Below, piece by piece: positions 7,510-16,322 of a stretch of DNA of 64,000 nt. The stretch lies in contig NZ_AZCP01000003.1 of assembly GCF_001433855.1 (NCBI RefSeq), positions 29,719-93,718 of the forward strand, written 5' to 3'. Each line of letters starts with the position of its first letter. Position 1 is the first letter of the stretch. The DNA is from Levilactobacillus brevis ATCC 14869 = DSM 20054 (GTDB lineage Bacteria; Bacillota; Bacilli; Lactobacillales; Lactobacillaceae). Below the pieces are notes generated by a model. The model saw only the letters and a list, made by a program, of their open reading frames with translations. It ran no database searches and was not told where the DNA came from. The translations under genes were made by a program, and so were the position numbers.

Positions 7510-8847
7510 TTATTTACGCTCACCGGGAACAATTAGGAAAATGGCAGCCAATAAGGCCAGCAATAGAAGGCCCGCGCCGGCTAAGATGGCGTGCTGATAA
7601 CCTACAATCCGACCGCTAAATAACCCCTGCGTGGTGACCAAAATTGATAGACCGACTGAACCACCAATTTGATGCATAACATTGACCACACCAGAAGCAG
7701 CCCCGGCATCAGCCCCTTGTGTATGGGCCACTCCGGCCGCCGTGAAGGGACTCAAAGATAATCCTTGACCAATCCCCACAACCAGCATTGGGGCCGCAAT
7801 GCCCCACCAGTAACCAACGGTCGGGGTAAATCTACTCATCCAAAGCATTCCCAACATAGTGAGGCCAATCCCAGCGACCAGCAAACCACCATTTCCCCAT
7901 TTGGCCGTCAGTCGAGCAACTTGTAATGCCACGATAAAGTTCACAATGGTCAATGGAAAGAACGCAACGCCCGCCATCAAGGCACTAAAGCCGAGTTGGT
8001 TTTGCATCAGTTGCGGTGTAATGAACCAAAAGCCCATCATGGCACCCAGATATAGGAAACGACCCACGTAGGCACCAATCCGTTCACGATCGTTGAACAA
8101 TCGTAAAGGCATAATGGGCTGTTCCGTTCGTCGTTCTTGGTAAATGAAGCCCGCCAAGAACACGATTGCTAGTAAAAATGCTGGCAATTTAGCCCAATTA
8201 CCAATGATGCTGTAAACCAACGCACTCATCCCGATTAATGATGTCAACGTCCCAATCCAGTCTAGCTTGCCGGCCTGACCGCGGTCTTTATTCAAGTGGC
8301 GAACGGCTAAATAAAACATCCAGATACTGATAGGAACATTAATGAAAAAGCCAACCCGCCAAGTTAACAGACTGGCAAAGATCCCGCCAATAACTAGGCT
8401 GACACTAGCACCGATACCGGCCATGGCACCATAGTAGGCAATTGCCTTGGTTCGCTCAGGTCCCTCATAGGTATCCATTAGAATGGCCAGCGTTGTCGGT
8501 GCTAAGATCGCCGAACCAATTCCCTGAAAAGCCCGAGCGGCAATGATCATAGGGGCATTTACCGCCGCACCAACTAGCAGTGAGCCTAGTCCAAAAATTA
8601 CCAACCCGACTTGGAAAACCCGGCGGCGACCAAATAAATCACCGGCCCGACCACCTAGTAATAAGAAACCACCAAATGTCAGTGAATAGGCGCTACTAAC
8701 CCATGATAAGGTGGCCTGATTTAGATTCAAATCCTGCGCAATTTTAACTGTTCCAGTAAAGATAATCGAGTTATCCAGTAGAATCATAAAGTAACTCATT
8801 AAAATAACCAATAAAATCCAATCAAACCGTTTTTTTGTCGTTGCCAT
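7510..8847 (-). CDS. DHA2-family MFS drug:proton antiporter
   Basis: A 445-residue transporter with at least twelve, probably fourteen, hydrophobic segments. The N-terminus carries the DHA2 motif LDNSIIFTGTVKI (compare L-D-x-T-V-V-N-V-A) at about residues 24-36, motif A GRAGDLFGRRR near 66-76, and motif B-like RAFQGIGSAI. It would export toxic organic compounds. The start ATG has GAGGAG upstream. It has its own MerR-type promoter, which ties it to the two reductase-type units downstream: modify and export of one toxic class is a reasonable guess. The protein is a little short for a 14-segment pump. Confidence 0.88.
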   Translation of the reverse strand: MATTKKRFDWILLVILMSYFMILLDNSIIFTGTVKIAQDLNLNQATLSWVSSAYSLTFGGFLLLGGRAGDLFGRRRVFQVGLVIFGLGSLLVGAAVNAPMIIAARAFQGIGSAILAPTTLAILMDTYEGPERTKAIAYYGAMAGIGASVSLVIGGIFASLLTWRVGFFINVPISIWMFYLAVRHLNKDRGQAGKLDWIGTLTSLIGMSALVYSIIGNWAKLPAFLLAIVFLAGFIYQERRTEQPIMPLRLFNDRERIGAYVGRFLYLGAMMGFWFITPQLMQNQLGFSALMAGVAFFPLTIVNFIVALQVARLTAKWGNGGLLVAGIGLTMLGMLWMSRFTPTVGYWWGIAAPMLVVGIGQGLSLSPFTAAGVAHTQGADAGAASGVVNVMHQIGGSVGLSILVTTQGLFSGRIVGYQHAILAGAGLLLLALLAAIFLIVPGERK

Positions 8848-8883
8848 TTGTCTTTTACTCCTCGTCTTTAAGTGAATAACGTG

Positions 8884-8914
8884 AGTTTAGACCTTCAACT
8901 ACACTTCAAGGCAA
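8884..8914 (-). promoter_or_regulatory. MerR-type promoter of the DHA2 efflux gene
   Basis: On the minus strand: -35 TTGCCT (8909-8914), 19-bp spacer, -10 TAAACT (8884-8889). The spacer dyad is a diverged version (CCTTCAACTACACTTCAAGG) of the other two. Confidence 0.82.
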
Positions 8915-9043
8915 GCAGTAATTTTATAAAGTTTAAAATGCAATCCACATAACTCGGTTCTGGTCATCGCAATTTACCTTAACTAATTGTATTGTTTCTA
9001 AAGACTTCTCCGAAAAGCTGGAGCCACCAACTAATATTCCGTT

Positions 9044-9059
9044 TGTTTCACATGAAACA
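9044..9059. other. parS-like 16-mer, one mismatch
   Basis: TGTTTCACATGAAACA is a perfect palindrome apart from the central CA/TG step and differs from the parS form TGTTTCACGTGAAACA by one base. It lies in the gap between the MFS promoter and the NlpC/P60 terminator. Two exact copies and another variant occur further right. Confidence 0.5.
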
Positions 9060-9084
9060 AGTGATAAAACTGAACATTGACCTG

Positions 9085-9123
9085 ACTAAAAAAGCAGGTA
9101 GCATCACTATGAGGCTACCTGTT
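9085..9123 (-). terminator. Intrinsic terminator of the NlpC/P60 transcript
   Basis: Stem AGCAGGTAGC/GCTACCTGTT (9093-9123) followed on the minus strand by TTTTTTAG. It lies just beyond the frame-restored stop of the NlpC gene (9160). Confidence 0.78.
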
Positions 9124-9220
9124 GATGAGTCATATTTGAATTTGATAGTAATTGGAGCCCTAACCGACCAACCGACGCACGCTCCCGTTGAACCGCATCT
9201 TCCAGTGCGGATCATTCAAA

Positions 9221-10153
9221 CTAGAGATACCAAACCCCACCAGTATCCGAACTCGGTGAGTCGTGTAGAAATAGCTTGTTGCCTAGATACAAGGCCACAT
9301 GACAATTCTTACCTTCATCCTTATCGTTGAAGAAGAAAATATCGCCACGCTTCATATGACTGGCCTTAACCTTACGCCCCATTCGAATTAATGAATAGGT
9401 GGTACAGCTGGATGTCGGGCCTAAACGCACGCCTGACTTGGCATAAATGTAGTGGATAAATGATGAACAGTCAAACCGCCGGGCACGAATGCTGGCAGCG
9501 CTACGGCCACCACCCCAGTCATATTTGGACTTACCAACCAGCTTAGAACCGGTCTTAACCGCCTTTTCGATCTGCTTAATATTGCCGGCTAACACCTTCG
9601 TGTTAAAGGACAAATACTTTCCCCGAATCCAATAGGTCTTGTGATTTACCTTCAGCCGATAATAACCCGTACCGGTATTCAACTCGGCCCGCCGATCCAC
9701 GTGAACCCAGTGACCAACCAGTTGCTTAGTGCTGGTACTCCCGGTGACCTTGGCACCTTTGAGGCCCCAGGGCTTGTTGTATAGGAGTACATGCGCGTGA
9801 TTCACCTTCATCGAGTAGTTAAGACCCCCCTGATACCGGGTCCAATGGTAAAAGGCATCGCGATTAATCCAGCCACGCGGCGTCTTGAAGAATGTCCCGT
9901 GTCCGTTTTTCGCAATTCGCGTCACCGTGAATTTCTGCTCATAGGTTCCTCGCGCAGAACTGCTACGCTTCATCCCGGTCCGATAGAGTCGATGATAAAA
10001 ATTATATTTTGTATGGTACAACGTCCGAGTCTGATGATAACTCCGGTTGTACACCACATGATCCTTGGCATCACTCGCTTGAGCCGATACTCCCCAACCT
10101 AGTAAAGCCATGCCCAATAAACAACCAATCACTATTTTCTTAAAATGCGCCAT
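9221..10153 (-). CDS. Secreted NlpC/P60 peptidoglycan endopeptidase, C-terminal frameshift
   Basis: A cell-wall hydrolase with a signal peptide (residues 1-26), a long basic/aromatic SH3-like region, and a C-terminal NlpC/P60 domain. Catalytic Cys229 (FDCSSF), His285 (HVAL) and a third polar residue, His297, are present. The translated product ends abruptly with WYL at 9221. Removing one T of the GTTT run at about 9231 restores a natural NlpC end (GISSLNDPHWK..., then RRLVG and a stop at 9160), so the last ~20 residues have been lost by a +1 frameshift (or a sequencing error). Start: ATG at 10153 with GGAGG 7 nt upstream. It lies 24 bp after a Mor-type regulator in the same direction. Confidence 0.82.
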   Translation of the reverse strand: MAHFKKIVIGCLLGMALLGWGVSAQASDAKDHVVYNRSYHQTRTLYHTKYNFYHRLYRTGMKRSSSARGTYEQKFTVTRIAKNGHGTFFKTPRGWINRDAFYHWTRYQGGLNYSMKVNHAHVLLYNKPWGLKGAKVTGSTSTKQLVGHWVHVDRRAELNTGTGYYRLKVNHKTYWIRGKYLSFNTKVLAGNIKQIEKAVKTGSKLVGKSKYDWGGGRSAASIRARRFDCSSFIHYIYAKSGVRLGPTSSCTTYSLIRMGRKVKASHMKRGDIFFFNDKDEGKNCHVALYLGNKLFLHDSPSSDTGGVWYL

Positions 10154-10177
10154 TTCTAAACCTCCAAATTTAGTCAC

Positions 10178-10471
10178 TCAATCACGATGCTGCTTGGCCG
10201 CCAATTGTTCGTCCCGCCTAGCCTGACGCAAGACTGACTTGACCCACTTCTCGCTATAGCCATAAATGCGGGCCAAGTCTTGTTGATTATGCCCGTTGAA
10301 CTCACGAACCACCCGCTGTGCTGCTAAATCGCGGTCGTATAAGTGTACTGGGACGCTTAGCTGCGTTCCTTTATACTGCTCATAAATTTTCATCATGGCT
10401 TCCGGTCCCACCAAATCGCTTAGTCCATGGTAAAAATTATGTAGTGCGCCAATATCCAACTTATCCGTCAT
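10178..10471 (-). CDS. Mor-transcription-activator-like HTH protein
   Basis: A 97-residue DNA-binding protein resembling the Mu Mor/C family: a dimerisation half (LVGPEAMMKIYEQYKG), then the characteristic FNGHNQQDLARIYGYS helix-turn-helix at about residues 58-77. Mor proteins activate phage middle promoters, but free-standing chromosomal copies are common in lactobacilli. The ATG has GGAGGTGG upstream. The secreted NlpC/P60 hydrolase follows 24 bp downstream on the same strand, so the two are probably co-transcribed. Confidence 0.75.
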   Translation of the reverse strand: MTDKLDIGALHNFYHGLSDLVGPEAMMKIYEQYKGTQLSVPVHLYDRDLAAQRVVREFNGHNQQDLARIYGYSEKWVKSVLRQARRDEQLAAKQHRD

Positions 10472-10951
10472 TTAACCACCTCCACGAGTTAGTGTAGACG
10501 ATTGTTTCGCCTTTCATAAGGGCACTACGTCCACCACTATTCCTTGCAGATAGCCTGCTGTTTTATCTTTAAATTAACAAGTCGTTCGTGGTAAGCCTGA
10601 TTATCAAAAAGACGGATTTTATTAAATATGTCCGGCTAGCGCCATAAATACCAGCTAACAGCTAATTTATAATATATCCATTTTTCAAACTGATATTTTT
10701 ATTATCAGCATCACCGATTCCCGAGTTTTCATTTACAAAAAATCTTGCAACCTTCGTGAGCTTAATGAATCGTGAGACTCCTAATTTTAATTATCATCAA
10801 TAGTGGATGATCCCTTTTATAATGCGGAATCATTTGATAAAATCATTAAATATTCTTACATTAATTTATCGCTTTATTGAACGAATTAGACTAGAATAGA
10901 GGTAGAAATTCGGCAAAGATCGGGTGTTTGCCAGATGCGGAGGGGTTACTA
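10472..10951. other. AT-rich intergenic region between Mor-like gene and surface protein
   Basis: About 480 bp with divergent promoters expected. A TATAAT hexamer occurs near 10836. I see no gene, tRNA or strong hairpin. Confidence 0.4.
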
Positions 10952-13021
10952 ATGAAACCGACAACTTTCAAAATGCGTAACAAACAGCGATTGATGACTT
11001 TAATGATCGCGGGAACCGTTGTGGGGATTGGCTACCAAGCCGATATTGCCCAGGCGGATACCACAGCGGTAGAACCTGAGGATTCGACAGATCAGTCAAC
11101 GGCCACAGCAACAACGACCGCTAAAACCGCGACACTGAATCATCAATCAACGACCACGGCAGAAGATGAACCGGCAGCTAAGACCGACTCAAGTACGTCT
11201 GAGAAAACACCGGCTGTTGAGCCGACAAGCACGCCAACACCGGCTACTAACACAGACCAAGCGCCAACAACCACCGCGTCATCGGCTGCCGCGACGACAC
11301 CAACTGCTAAAGCGGTCGCAACACCGGCAGCGGTAACCCCACAGGCCCGGGCCATCAGTACACCAACGGCCACAGCCCCGCAATCGACTAACACGCCAGC
11401 CGTAACGCCCACAACCACCGCTGCTTCTATCGTAAAGACCGGGACTTTTGGAACGGCACCGTGGACGCTTGATAGTGATGGCAACATGGTCATTTCGGCC
11501 GGAACTTTTCGTGATGGCGCACTGGGATCGTATAACCACACCGATGTTAAGCACGTCACCTTTGCTGGAAAAGTTGTCTTAGGTATTGATGCCAGTCGCC
11601 TCTTTTCCGGCTGGTCTAGTCTGACGGGAATTGATGGCCTAGCCAATTTGGATACCAGCCAAACCGTGCTCATGGACGATATGTTTTCCCAAACGGGGTT
11701 ACAGCAGCTAGACTTAAGCACGGCAAATTGGGACACTAGCCACGTGCTGGATATGAGTTACATGTTTGCCAACAACCCCGCCTTAACAACCGTGAACGTG
11801 GCTGGATTAGATACTAGTCAGGTCACTAACATGGCTCAGATGTTCTTTAATGATCCGCTACTCGCCACCATTACTGGCACTGGTGACTGGAATACGGGGC
11901 AAGTGACGGATATGAATGCCATGTTCGCCAACGATAGTATGGATTGGAATACCTGGCAGACAGCCTATAACGATGCCCTACAAACGGTCGATGTCGCCAA
12001 TTGGGATACCAGCCACGTCACCGATATGCGTAGCATGTTCACGGGTGATCGGGCGCTGACGCAGCTCGACCTTAGTCACTGGCAAACTGGTCACGTGAAA
12101 TACTTAGCACAACTATTTGCCGATGATGCGGCCATTGACCACCTCGATGTTAGCCACTGGGACGTTAGTCAGGTTCTCACCACCACATCGATGTTTGAAA
12201 ATGCAACTGCCTTAACAGCCGTCGACCTCAGTCAATGGCACCCGACTGCCATTAGGGCCATGAACAACATGTTTGCTGGCGATCGTTCCCTAACGAAGCT
12301 GGATTTATCAAACATTGATATGAATGCCGTAAGTTCGCTGAACCATCTCTTGCAAGGGACTGTCAGTTTGCAGGAACTGAAACTGGGAACCAATTCCCAC
12401 CTCTTTGACGGTGAGGATCAGGTAAACCTATTAGATGCTTCGATTAGCGCCACCTTCACCGGTAAGTGGCAAGCTGTGGGTAGTGGCAAGACTTATACCG
12501 CGGCGGATTTAAATACGGGTTATGACGGCGCAACGATGGCGAATACTTATGTATGGGAAAAGGTTGCCACAACGGCACCGGATAACAACAATGGCAACAC
12601 CACAACGCCGGATAATACCGGGACAACCCCGGATACGGGTACCCCGACGGAAACACCCGAATCTGGTGACAGTAGTGATACCATTACGATTCCCGATACT
12701 GGCACACCGGTTAAGAAGCCAGCTACTGGCGGTTCCGCTGCACAGATTGACAGTCGCCCCGCTAACAAGACGTCTAAAGCACAAAAGGTTGCGACGCATC
12801 CCCAAACGTTGGTTAAATCGGTGACTGGCGCAACCACTAATCATCAAGTAACGACTAACAAGACGGTTCGCTTAACGACACGGACTAATAGAAACAAATC
12901 AGGTAAGACAACCGCAACGGTCTTACCCCAAACCGCCGAAGCCTCGACCAGTTGGTTAACCGTGCTAGGCGTTTTAGGATTAAGCTTGGTTAGTTTACAT
13001 TGGTTTAAGAAACAGGATTAG
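10952..13021 (+). CDS. BspA-type repeat surface protein with LPQTxE sortase signal
   Basis: A 689-residue cell-wall-anchored protein. It has an extended N-terminal signal peptide (basic residues, hydrophobic core, cut near residue 36), a long Thr/Ala/Pro-rich stalk to about residue 165, then tandem DUF285/BspA-type repeats of about 25 residues (repeating W-D-T-S-x-V-T-x-M-x-x-M-F) to about residue 510, a second Thr/Pro/Gly-rich linker, and the sorting signal LPQTAE near residues 658-663 followed by a hydrophobic helix and KKQD. BspA-type repeats mediate adhesion to host proteins or mucus in other species. I use the ATG at 10952 (GGAGGGG 7 nt upstream); an in-frame TTG at 10928 is weaker. Confidence 0.9.
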   Translation: MKPTTFKMRNKQRLMTLMIAGTVVGIGYQADIAQADTTAVEPEDSTDQSTATATTTAKTATLNHQSTTTAEDEPAAKTDSSTSEKTPAVEPTSTPTPATNTDQAPTTTASSAAATTPTAKAVATPAAVTPQARAISTPTATAPQSTNTPAVTPTTTAASIVKTGTFGTAPWTLDSDGNMVISAGTFRDGALGSYNHTDVKHVTFAGKVVLGIDASRLFSGWSSLTGIDGLANLDTSQTVLMDDMFSQTGLQQLDLSTANWDTSHVLDMSYMFANNPALTTVNVAGLDTSQVTNMAQMFFNDPLLATITGTGDWNTGQVTDMNAMFANDSMDWNTWQTAYNDALQTVDVANWDTSHVTDMRSMFTGDRALTQLDLSHWQTGHVKYLAQLFADDAAIDHLDVSHWDVSQVLTTTSMFENATALTAVDLSQWHPTAIRAMNNMFAGDRSLTKLDLSNIDMNAVSSLNHLLQGTVSLQELKLGTNSHLFDGEDQVNLLDASISATFTGKWQAVGSGKTYTAADLNTGYDGATMANTYVWEKVATTAPDNNNGNTTTPDNTGTTPDTGTPTETPESGDSSDTITIPDTGTPVKKPATGGSAAQIDSRPANKTSKAQKVATHPQTLVKSVTGATTNHQVTTNKTVRLTTRTNRNKSGKTTATVLPQTAEASTSWLTVLGVLGLSLVSLHWFKKQD

Positions 13022-13050
13022 CACTAGCGACGGTTTCATCATTAACTCTA

Positions 13051-13102
13051 AAAACCAGAAGGTATTGTTCAGTGAATTTGAACAATGCCTTCTGGTTTTA
13101 TT
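13051..13102 (+). terminator. Intrinsic terminator after the surface protein
   Basis: About 20-bp stem (AACCAGAAGGTATTGTTCA and its near complement) followed by TTTTATT. Confidence 0.82.
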
Positions 13103-13137
13103 GTTAGCCCCACGCATCAGCCGAATATTCTGCCAAC

Positions 13138-13180
13138 TAAAAAGGGCGGCCCATTCATGCATGAATGAACCGCCCGCCTA
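13138..13180 (-). terminator. Intrinsic terminator after prsA
   Basis: GC-rich stem GGGCGG-CCATTCAT/ATGAATGA-CCGCCC followed by TTTTTAGTT on the minus strand. Confidence 0.8.
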
Positions 13181-13207
13181 AACTCATAATGTTTATTGTT
13201 TATAACC

Positions 13208-14119
13208 CTACTTAGACGATACGTTGCTAGAACTCGATGACATGTAATCAGACAGGACATGTTTTAGCTGACTGTCTTTGATTGAAACATCGCCTTTTTT
13301 CAAAACCTTGGCAATGACCTCGTGGGTCACCTCGCTATTATTCACTTCTTGGTTAACGATTTGCGCCGTTAATGCAGCCTTGTGGTCTTTAATTGTACCC
13401 TTACCAGGATTATTTAACATTAAGATAACATGATACCCGTACTGGGTCTTAACCGGTGCTGTGGTATAATCATCTGTTTTTAACTTGAAGGCCGCTTGCT
13501 TAAAAGCCGAATCAAGTGTGGTATCCGTGCTGTCAAACTGTGCCAGCTTGCCACCCTTATTTTTAGTGATGCTATCTGTAGAATAGCGCTTGGCAAGTTG
13601 CGTAAATTCTTTCTCTCGGTTAGCGGGCTTAGTGTCACTTAACCGTGCAATGATTTTTTGCGCCGTGGCTTTATTAGCAACTAAAATATGGGCAACCGTA
13701 ACTTTCGGTTCATAATGTTTGAATTGCTTTTTAAGTTGGGCATCCGTAATTTTAATATTCGCCTTAACGGCCTCTTTGAACAGTAATCTAAAACGAATAT
13801 CCGATTTATAACTTGATTGAGTAATCCCCCCCTGAGATAAAACACTGTTAAAGGACGAGCCATACTGGGCCTTCGTCTGATTAAAGAGCTTATTAACCGC
13901 GGCCTGACTAACTTTGTCACCATACTGTTTTTCCAAAACTTTGCTCAAGATCATCTGCTGTAAAACTTGCTGTCCAGAAGGTGTCTCTTTCAGGCTACTA
14001 TAGTAGGCCGGCTCCGTAATGTTTCCCCCATTAGTTGTGGCAACAACCTTTTGGCTACCACAACCGGCAAGCGTTGCCGACAGCAACAAACCAGTGAGCG
14101 CGATAGACCATTTTTTCAT
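13208..14119 (-). CDS. prsA: Foldase PrsA, parvulin-type peptidyl-prolyl isomerase lipoprotein
   Basis: A lipoprotein that assists folding of secreted proteins at the outer face of the membrane. Signal peptide with lipobox LAGC (Cys20 counted from MKKW), an N-terminal SurA-like helical segment, and a central parvulin domain ([15 protein letters not shown] through YGYHVILML). Length about 300 matches PrsA. Start uncertain: the MKKW ATG at 14119 has its GAGGA 18 nt upstream; an ATG at 14137 abuts that site and a GTG at 14131 has the best spacing (6 nt). All give the same mature protein. The strong secretome around it is its likely clientele. Confidence 0.92.
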   Translation of the reverse strand: MKKWSIALTGLLLSATLAGCGSQKVVATTNGGNITEPAYYSSLKETPSGQQVLQQMILSKVLEKQYGDKVSQAAVNKLFNQTKAQYGSSFNSVLSQGGITQSSYKSDIRFRLLFKEAVKANIKITDAQLKKQFKHYEPKVTVAHILVANKATAQKIIARLSDTKPANREKEFTQLAKRYSTDSITKNKGGKLAQFDSTDTTLDSAFKQAAFKLKTDDYTTAPVKTQYGYHVILMLNNPGKGTIKDHKAALTAQIVNQEVNNSEVTHEVIAKVLKKGDVSIKDSQLKHVLSDYMSSSSSNVSSK

Positions 14120-14426
14120 AATATCCAACACATCCATTCCTCAAAATTGGTGTAAACACCATGTATAATAGCGTATCACAAATAATCGCACTGATAATAT
14201 ACAATAATCAGACTTTATAAAAAGTTCAACTGATTGCTATTTATCCTAGATGGGGTTAGCTAATTAATCTGCTAATATCAATGCTGGAAATAAAAGGAGG
14301 AATTATTAAGTAGACCCAATGCTAAGCCCGTCATAGCTGGCAGCGTTTTACAATTCATCAGCCGTCACCTATACTACAGAAAGGGGAAAATAGTTTTCTA
14401 ATTTTGTTTCAGGGAGGATCTTCATA

Positions 14427-15554
14427 ATGAAAAAGATTTTTGCACTTACCGTGGTCGGTCTAGCAATTGGCCTTAACGGCGGCTTAATTAACTCGGCGCA
14501 GGCGGCGCAACCTAAGACCAGCTTTAAACATATCGTCTATAATGATAATCACAGCTATTATCATTACACGGCTGTGGCCTACCATGCTAAGCGAGCCACC
14601 AAGAATGCCTACATTTGGAATAACACGCATACCAAGAAACTTTATAATTTAAAATCGTTCCCAACCTATACGTGGTTTCTAACAGCTACCGGTACCTATA
14701 AGGGAAATCATAACTGGATTCAGGTCACGAATACGCCAGGAACTAAGACTGGCTGGATTTACCGGCCACAACTGGTCAAGGGATTTAATCCCAAAGGCTA
14801 TCAAATTACGCATCGTAGATTTCTGCAACCTACTTATGCTGGCGATTATTACCACGTCACTAGTGCCACTAAGAATGCCTATCTTTGGGATTGGACACAT
14901 ACGAAAAAGCGCTTGAATCTCAAAAACTACACGAACCAAAACTTGTACCGCAGTAATTCTGTTCAAATTTCTCACAACGGTAAAACCAGTTGGTACTACT
15001 ATGTTGGTGTCCCCAAAAATGGTCAAACCATTTACGGTTACGTCCCCAGTTCAGCCGTAACTGCTGGCAAAACAACTAACCATTCCGGACGCAATCTCCT
15101 ATTTCCAGACGATTTCGTCAGCACCAAAGACTACGTCCACTATCTAAATGACAGTAAGTACCAGAAGTTGGCGCGATCCATGGTTAAGTTATTTCCCAAT
15201 ACTCCCGTTGACCTCGGGCTCTCCCGTATTGCGGCTTATAACTACGCCACCAACGACACCTGGGATGAAGACGCTCCCGAGGCTATTTCAACCAAAGGCT
15301 ATACCAAGATCGTCCCGTTTACGTCAGTTGCCACCTATTTAATGAACCACAAGACTCAGACTAATACCCAAAAACTGGCTGCCATCAAAAAGTTGTTGGC
15401 TAAACAAGGCTATCCACAAAGTAAACGCACGAAACTTTCAGATTACAAATTGGGAATTTACGTGATTAATAACGTAATGGGGGGCCGAACCAACGAAGAC
15501 GGTAGCGTTCATAAAGGAAATTGGTATGGGCTGATTATTGGTCAAAAAGATTAG
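14427..15554 (+). CDS. Secreted protein with two SH3-like/GW-like repeats, unknown function
   Basis: A 375-residue exported protein with a signal peptide (cleavage after AQA, about residue 27). Two homologous modules of about 90 residues follow, each with a signature ATKNAY-aromatic-W...HTKK...NLK (about residues 56-80 and 151-175), resembling the wall-binding SH3/GW-like modules of lactobacilli. The C-terminal ~150 residues contain a helix pair around KLFPNTPVDLGLSRIAAYNY that is shared with the protein at 58871-59647, so the two are paralogues with the same architecture (one module there, two here). No catalytic motif recognised. The start has GGAGG 9 nt upstream. Confidence 0.75.
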   Translation: MKKIFALTVVGLAIGLNGGLINSAQAAQPKTSFKHIVYNDNHSYYHYTAVAYHAKRATKNAYIWNNTHTKKLYNLKSFPTYTWFLTATGTYKGNHNWIQVTNTPGTKTGWIYRPQLVKGFNPKGYQITHRRFLQPTYAGDYYHVTSATKNAYLWDWTHTKKRLNLKNYTNQNLYRSNSVQISHNGKTSWYYYVGVPKNGQTIYGYVPSSAVTAGKTTNHSGRNLLFPDDFVSTKDYVHYLNDSKYQKLARSMVKLFPNTPVDLGLSRIAAYNYATNDTWDEDAPEAISTKGYTKIVPFTSVATYLMNHKTQTNTQKLAAIKKLLAKQGYPQSKRTKLSDYKLGIYVINNVMGGRTNEDGSVHKGNWYGLIIGQKD

Positions 15555-15570
15555 ATTCACCTGTTTGAAG

Positions 15571-15603
15571 GACGCCTGCGATTGTGTTGGCGTCTTTTTT
15601 TAT
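15571..15603 (+). terminator. Intrinsic terminator
   Basis: GACGCC/GGCGTC stem with a 12-base loop followed by seven T, after the SH3-like repeat protein. Confidence 0.75.
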
Positions 15604-15682
15604 TACGCAATAAGGATTGCATCCGCCAACGCCTAAGATTAAAATACAATTAGAAATCAATCTTACTGAGGAAGTGTTTTAG

Positions 15683-16171
15683 ATGACTCTAACCCACCAC
15701 TACCTTCGCGCAAGCAATGCTGCGGCCGCGGCTCAGCTCATCACGACGACGCTCCTGACAACTAATCGAAAGGATTATACCGCCGACTACCTGGCCGCCA
15801 CAATCGCTAAGCTCCAACCCCAAGATCTCGTCGATAAGGCCACCTGGACCCACTTTTATGTGTTCTATGAAGGAACCGAGCTCGTGGGAACGGGGGCGAT
15901 TGGTTCTTATTGGGGAAAAGCTGATGAGGCCAGTCTGTTCGATATTTTCGTCTCACCCGAGTATCAGGGCAAGGGAATTGGCCGCGCCATCGTGACGACC
16001 TTGGAACAAGATGCCTTTTTTAAAACTGCCAAACGGGTTGAAATTCCGGCATCAATTACCGCCTTGGGCTTCTATGAAAAGCTGGGCTACCGGCCTAAAA
16101 ATCACCAAACACGCCCCGATAATGAACAACTCTTCCGTTTAGAAAAATTCACTGGTGTATCACCAAAATAA
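15683..16171 (+). CDS. GNAT-family N-acetyltransferase
   Basis: A 162-residue single-domain GNAT enzyme. Motif A, the acetyl-CoA pyrophosphate loop, is VSPEYQGKGIGRAIV at about residues 92-106 (Q-x-x-G-x-G); the C-terminal GFYEKLGY motif is also typical. It transfers acetyl to an amine of unknown identity. GAGGAAG lies before the ATG. It is flanked by secreted-protein genes, with no clear operon. Confidence 0.85.
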   Translation: MTLTHHYLRASNAAAAAQLITTTLLTTNRKDYTADYLAATIAKLQPQDLVDKATWTHFYVFYEGTELVGTGAIGSYWGKADEASLFDIFVSPEYQGKGIGRAIVTTLEQDAFFKTAKRVEIPASITALGFYEKLGYRPKNHQTRPDNEQLFRLEKFTGVSPK

Positions 16172-16322
16172 TAAACGCGGCTGGCTTTCCCTTATTTTCT
16201 AGCCTTTCAGCTTTTATCTCGTTAATTGCAAACCTATACGTCATTTACTTCGTGACGGTAATCGGTTTCATTGGTATGCTTAGAGCGTATCAATTTCATC
16301 TTTTCGAGGAGGAGTTATCATC

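Noticed and set aside
11143-12847. Several long open frames antisense to, or out of frame with, the BspA-type gene
   Set aside because: They arise from the Thr/Ala/Pro-rich repetitive codons of the real surface-protein gene; no ribosome sites or recognisable domains.
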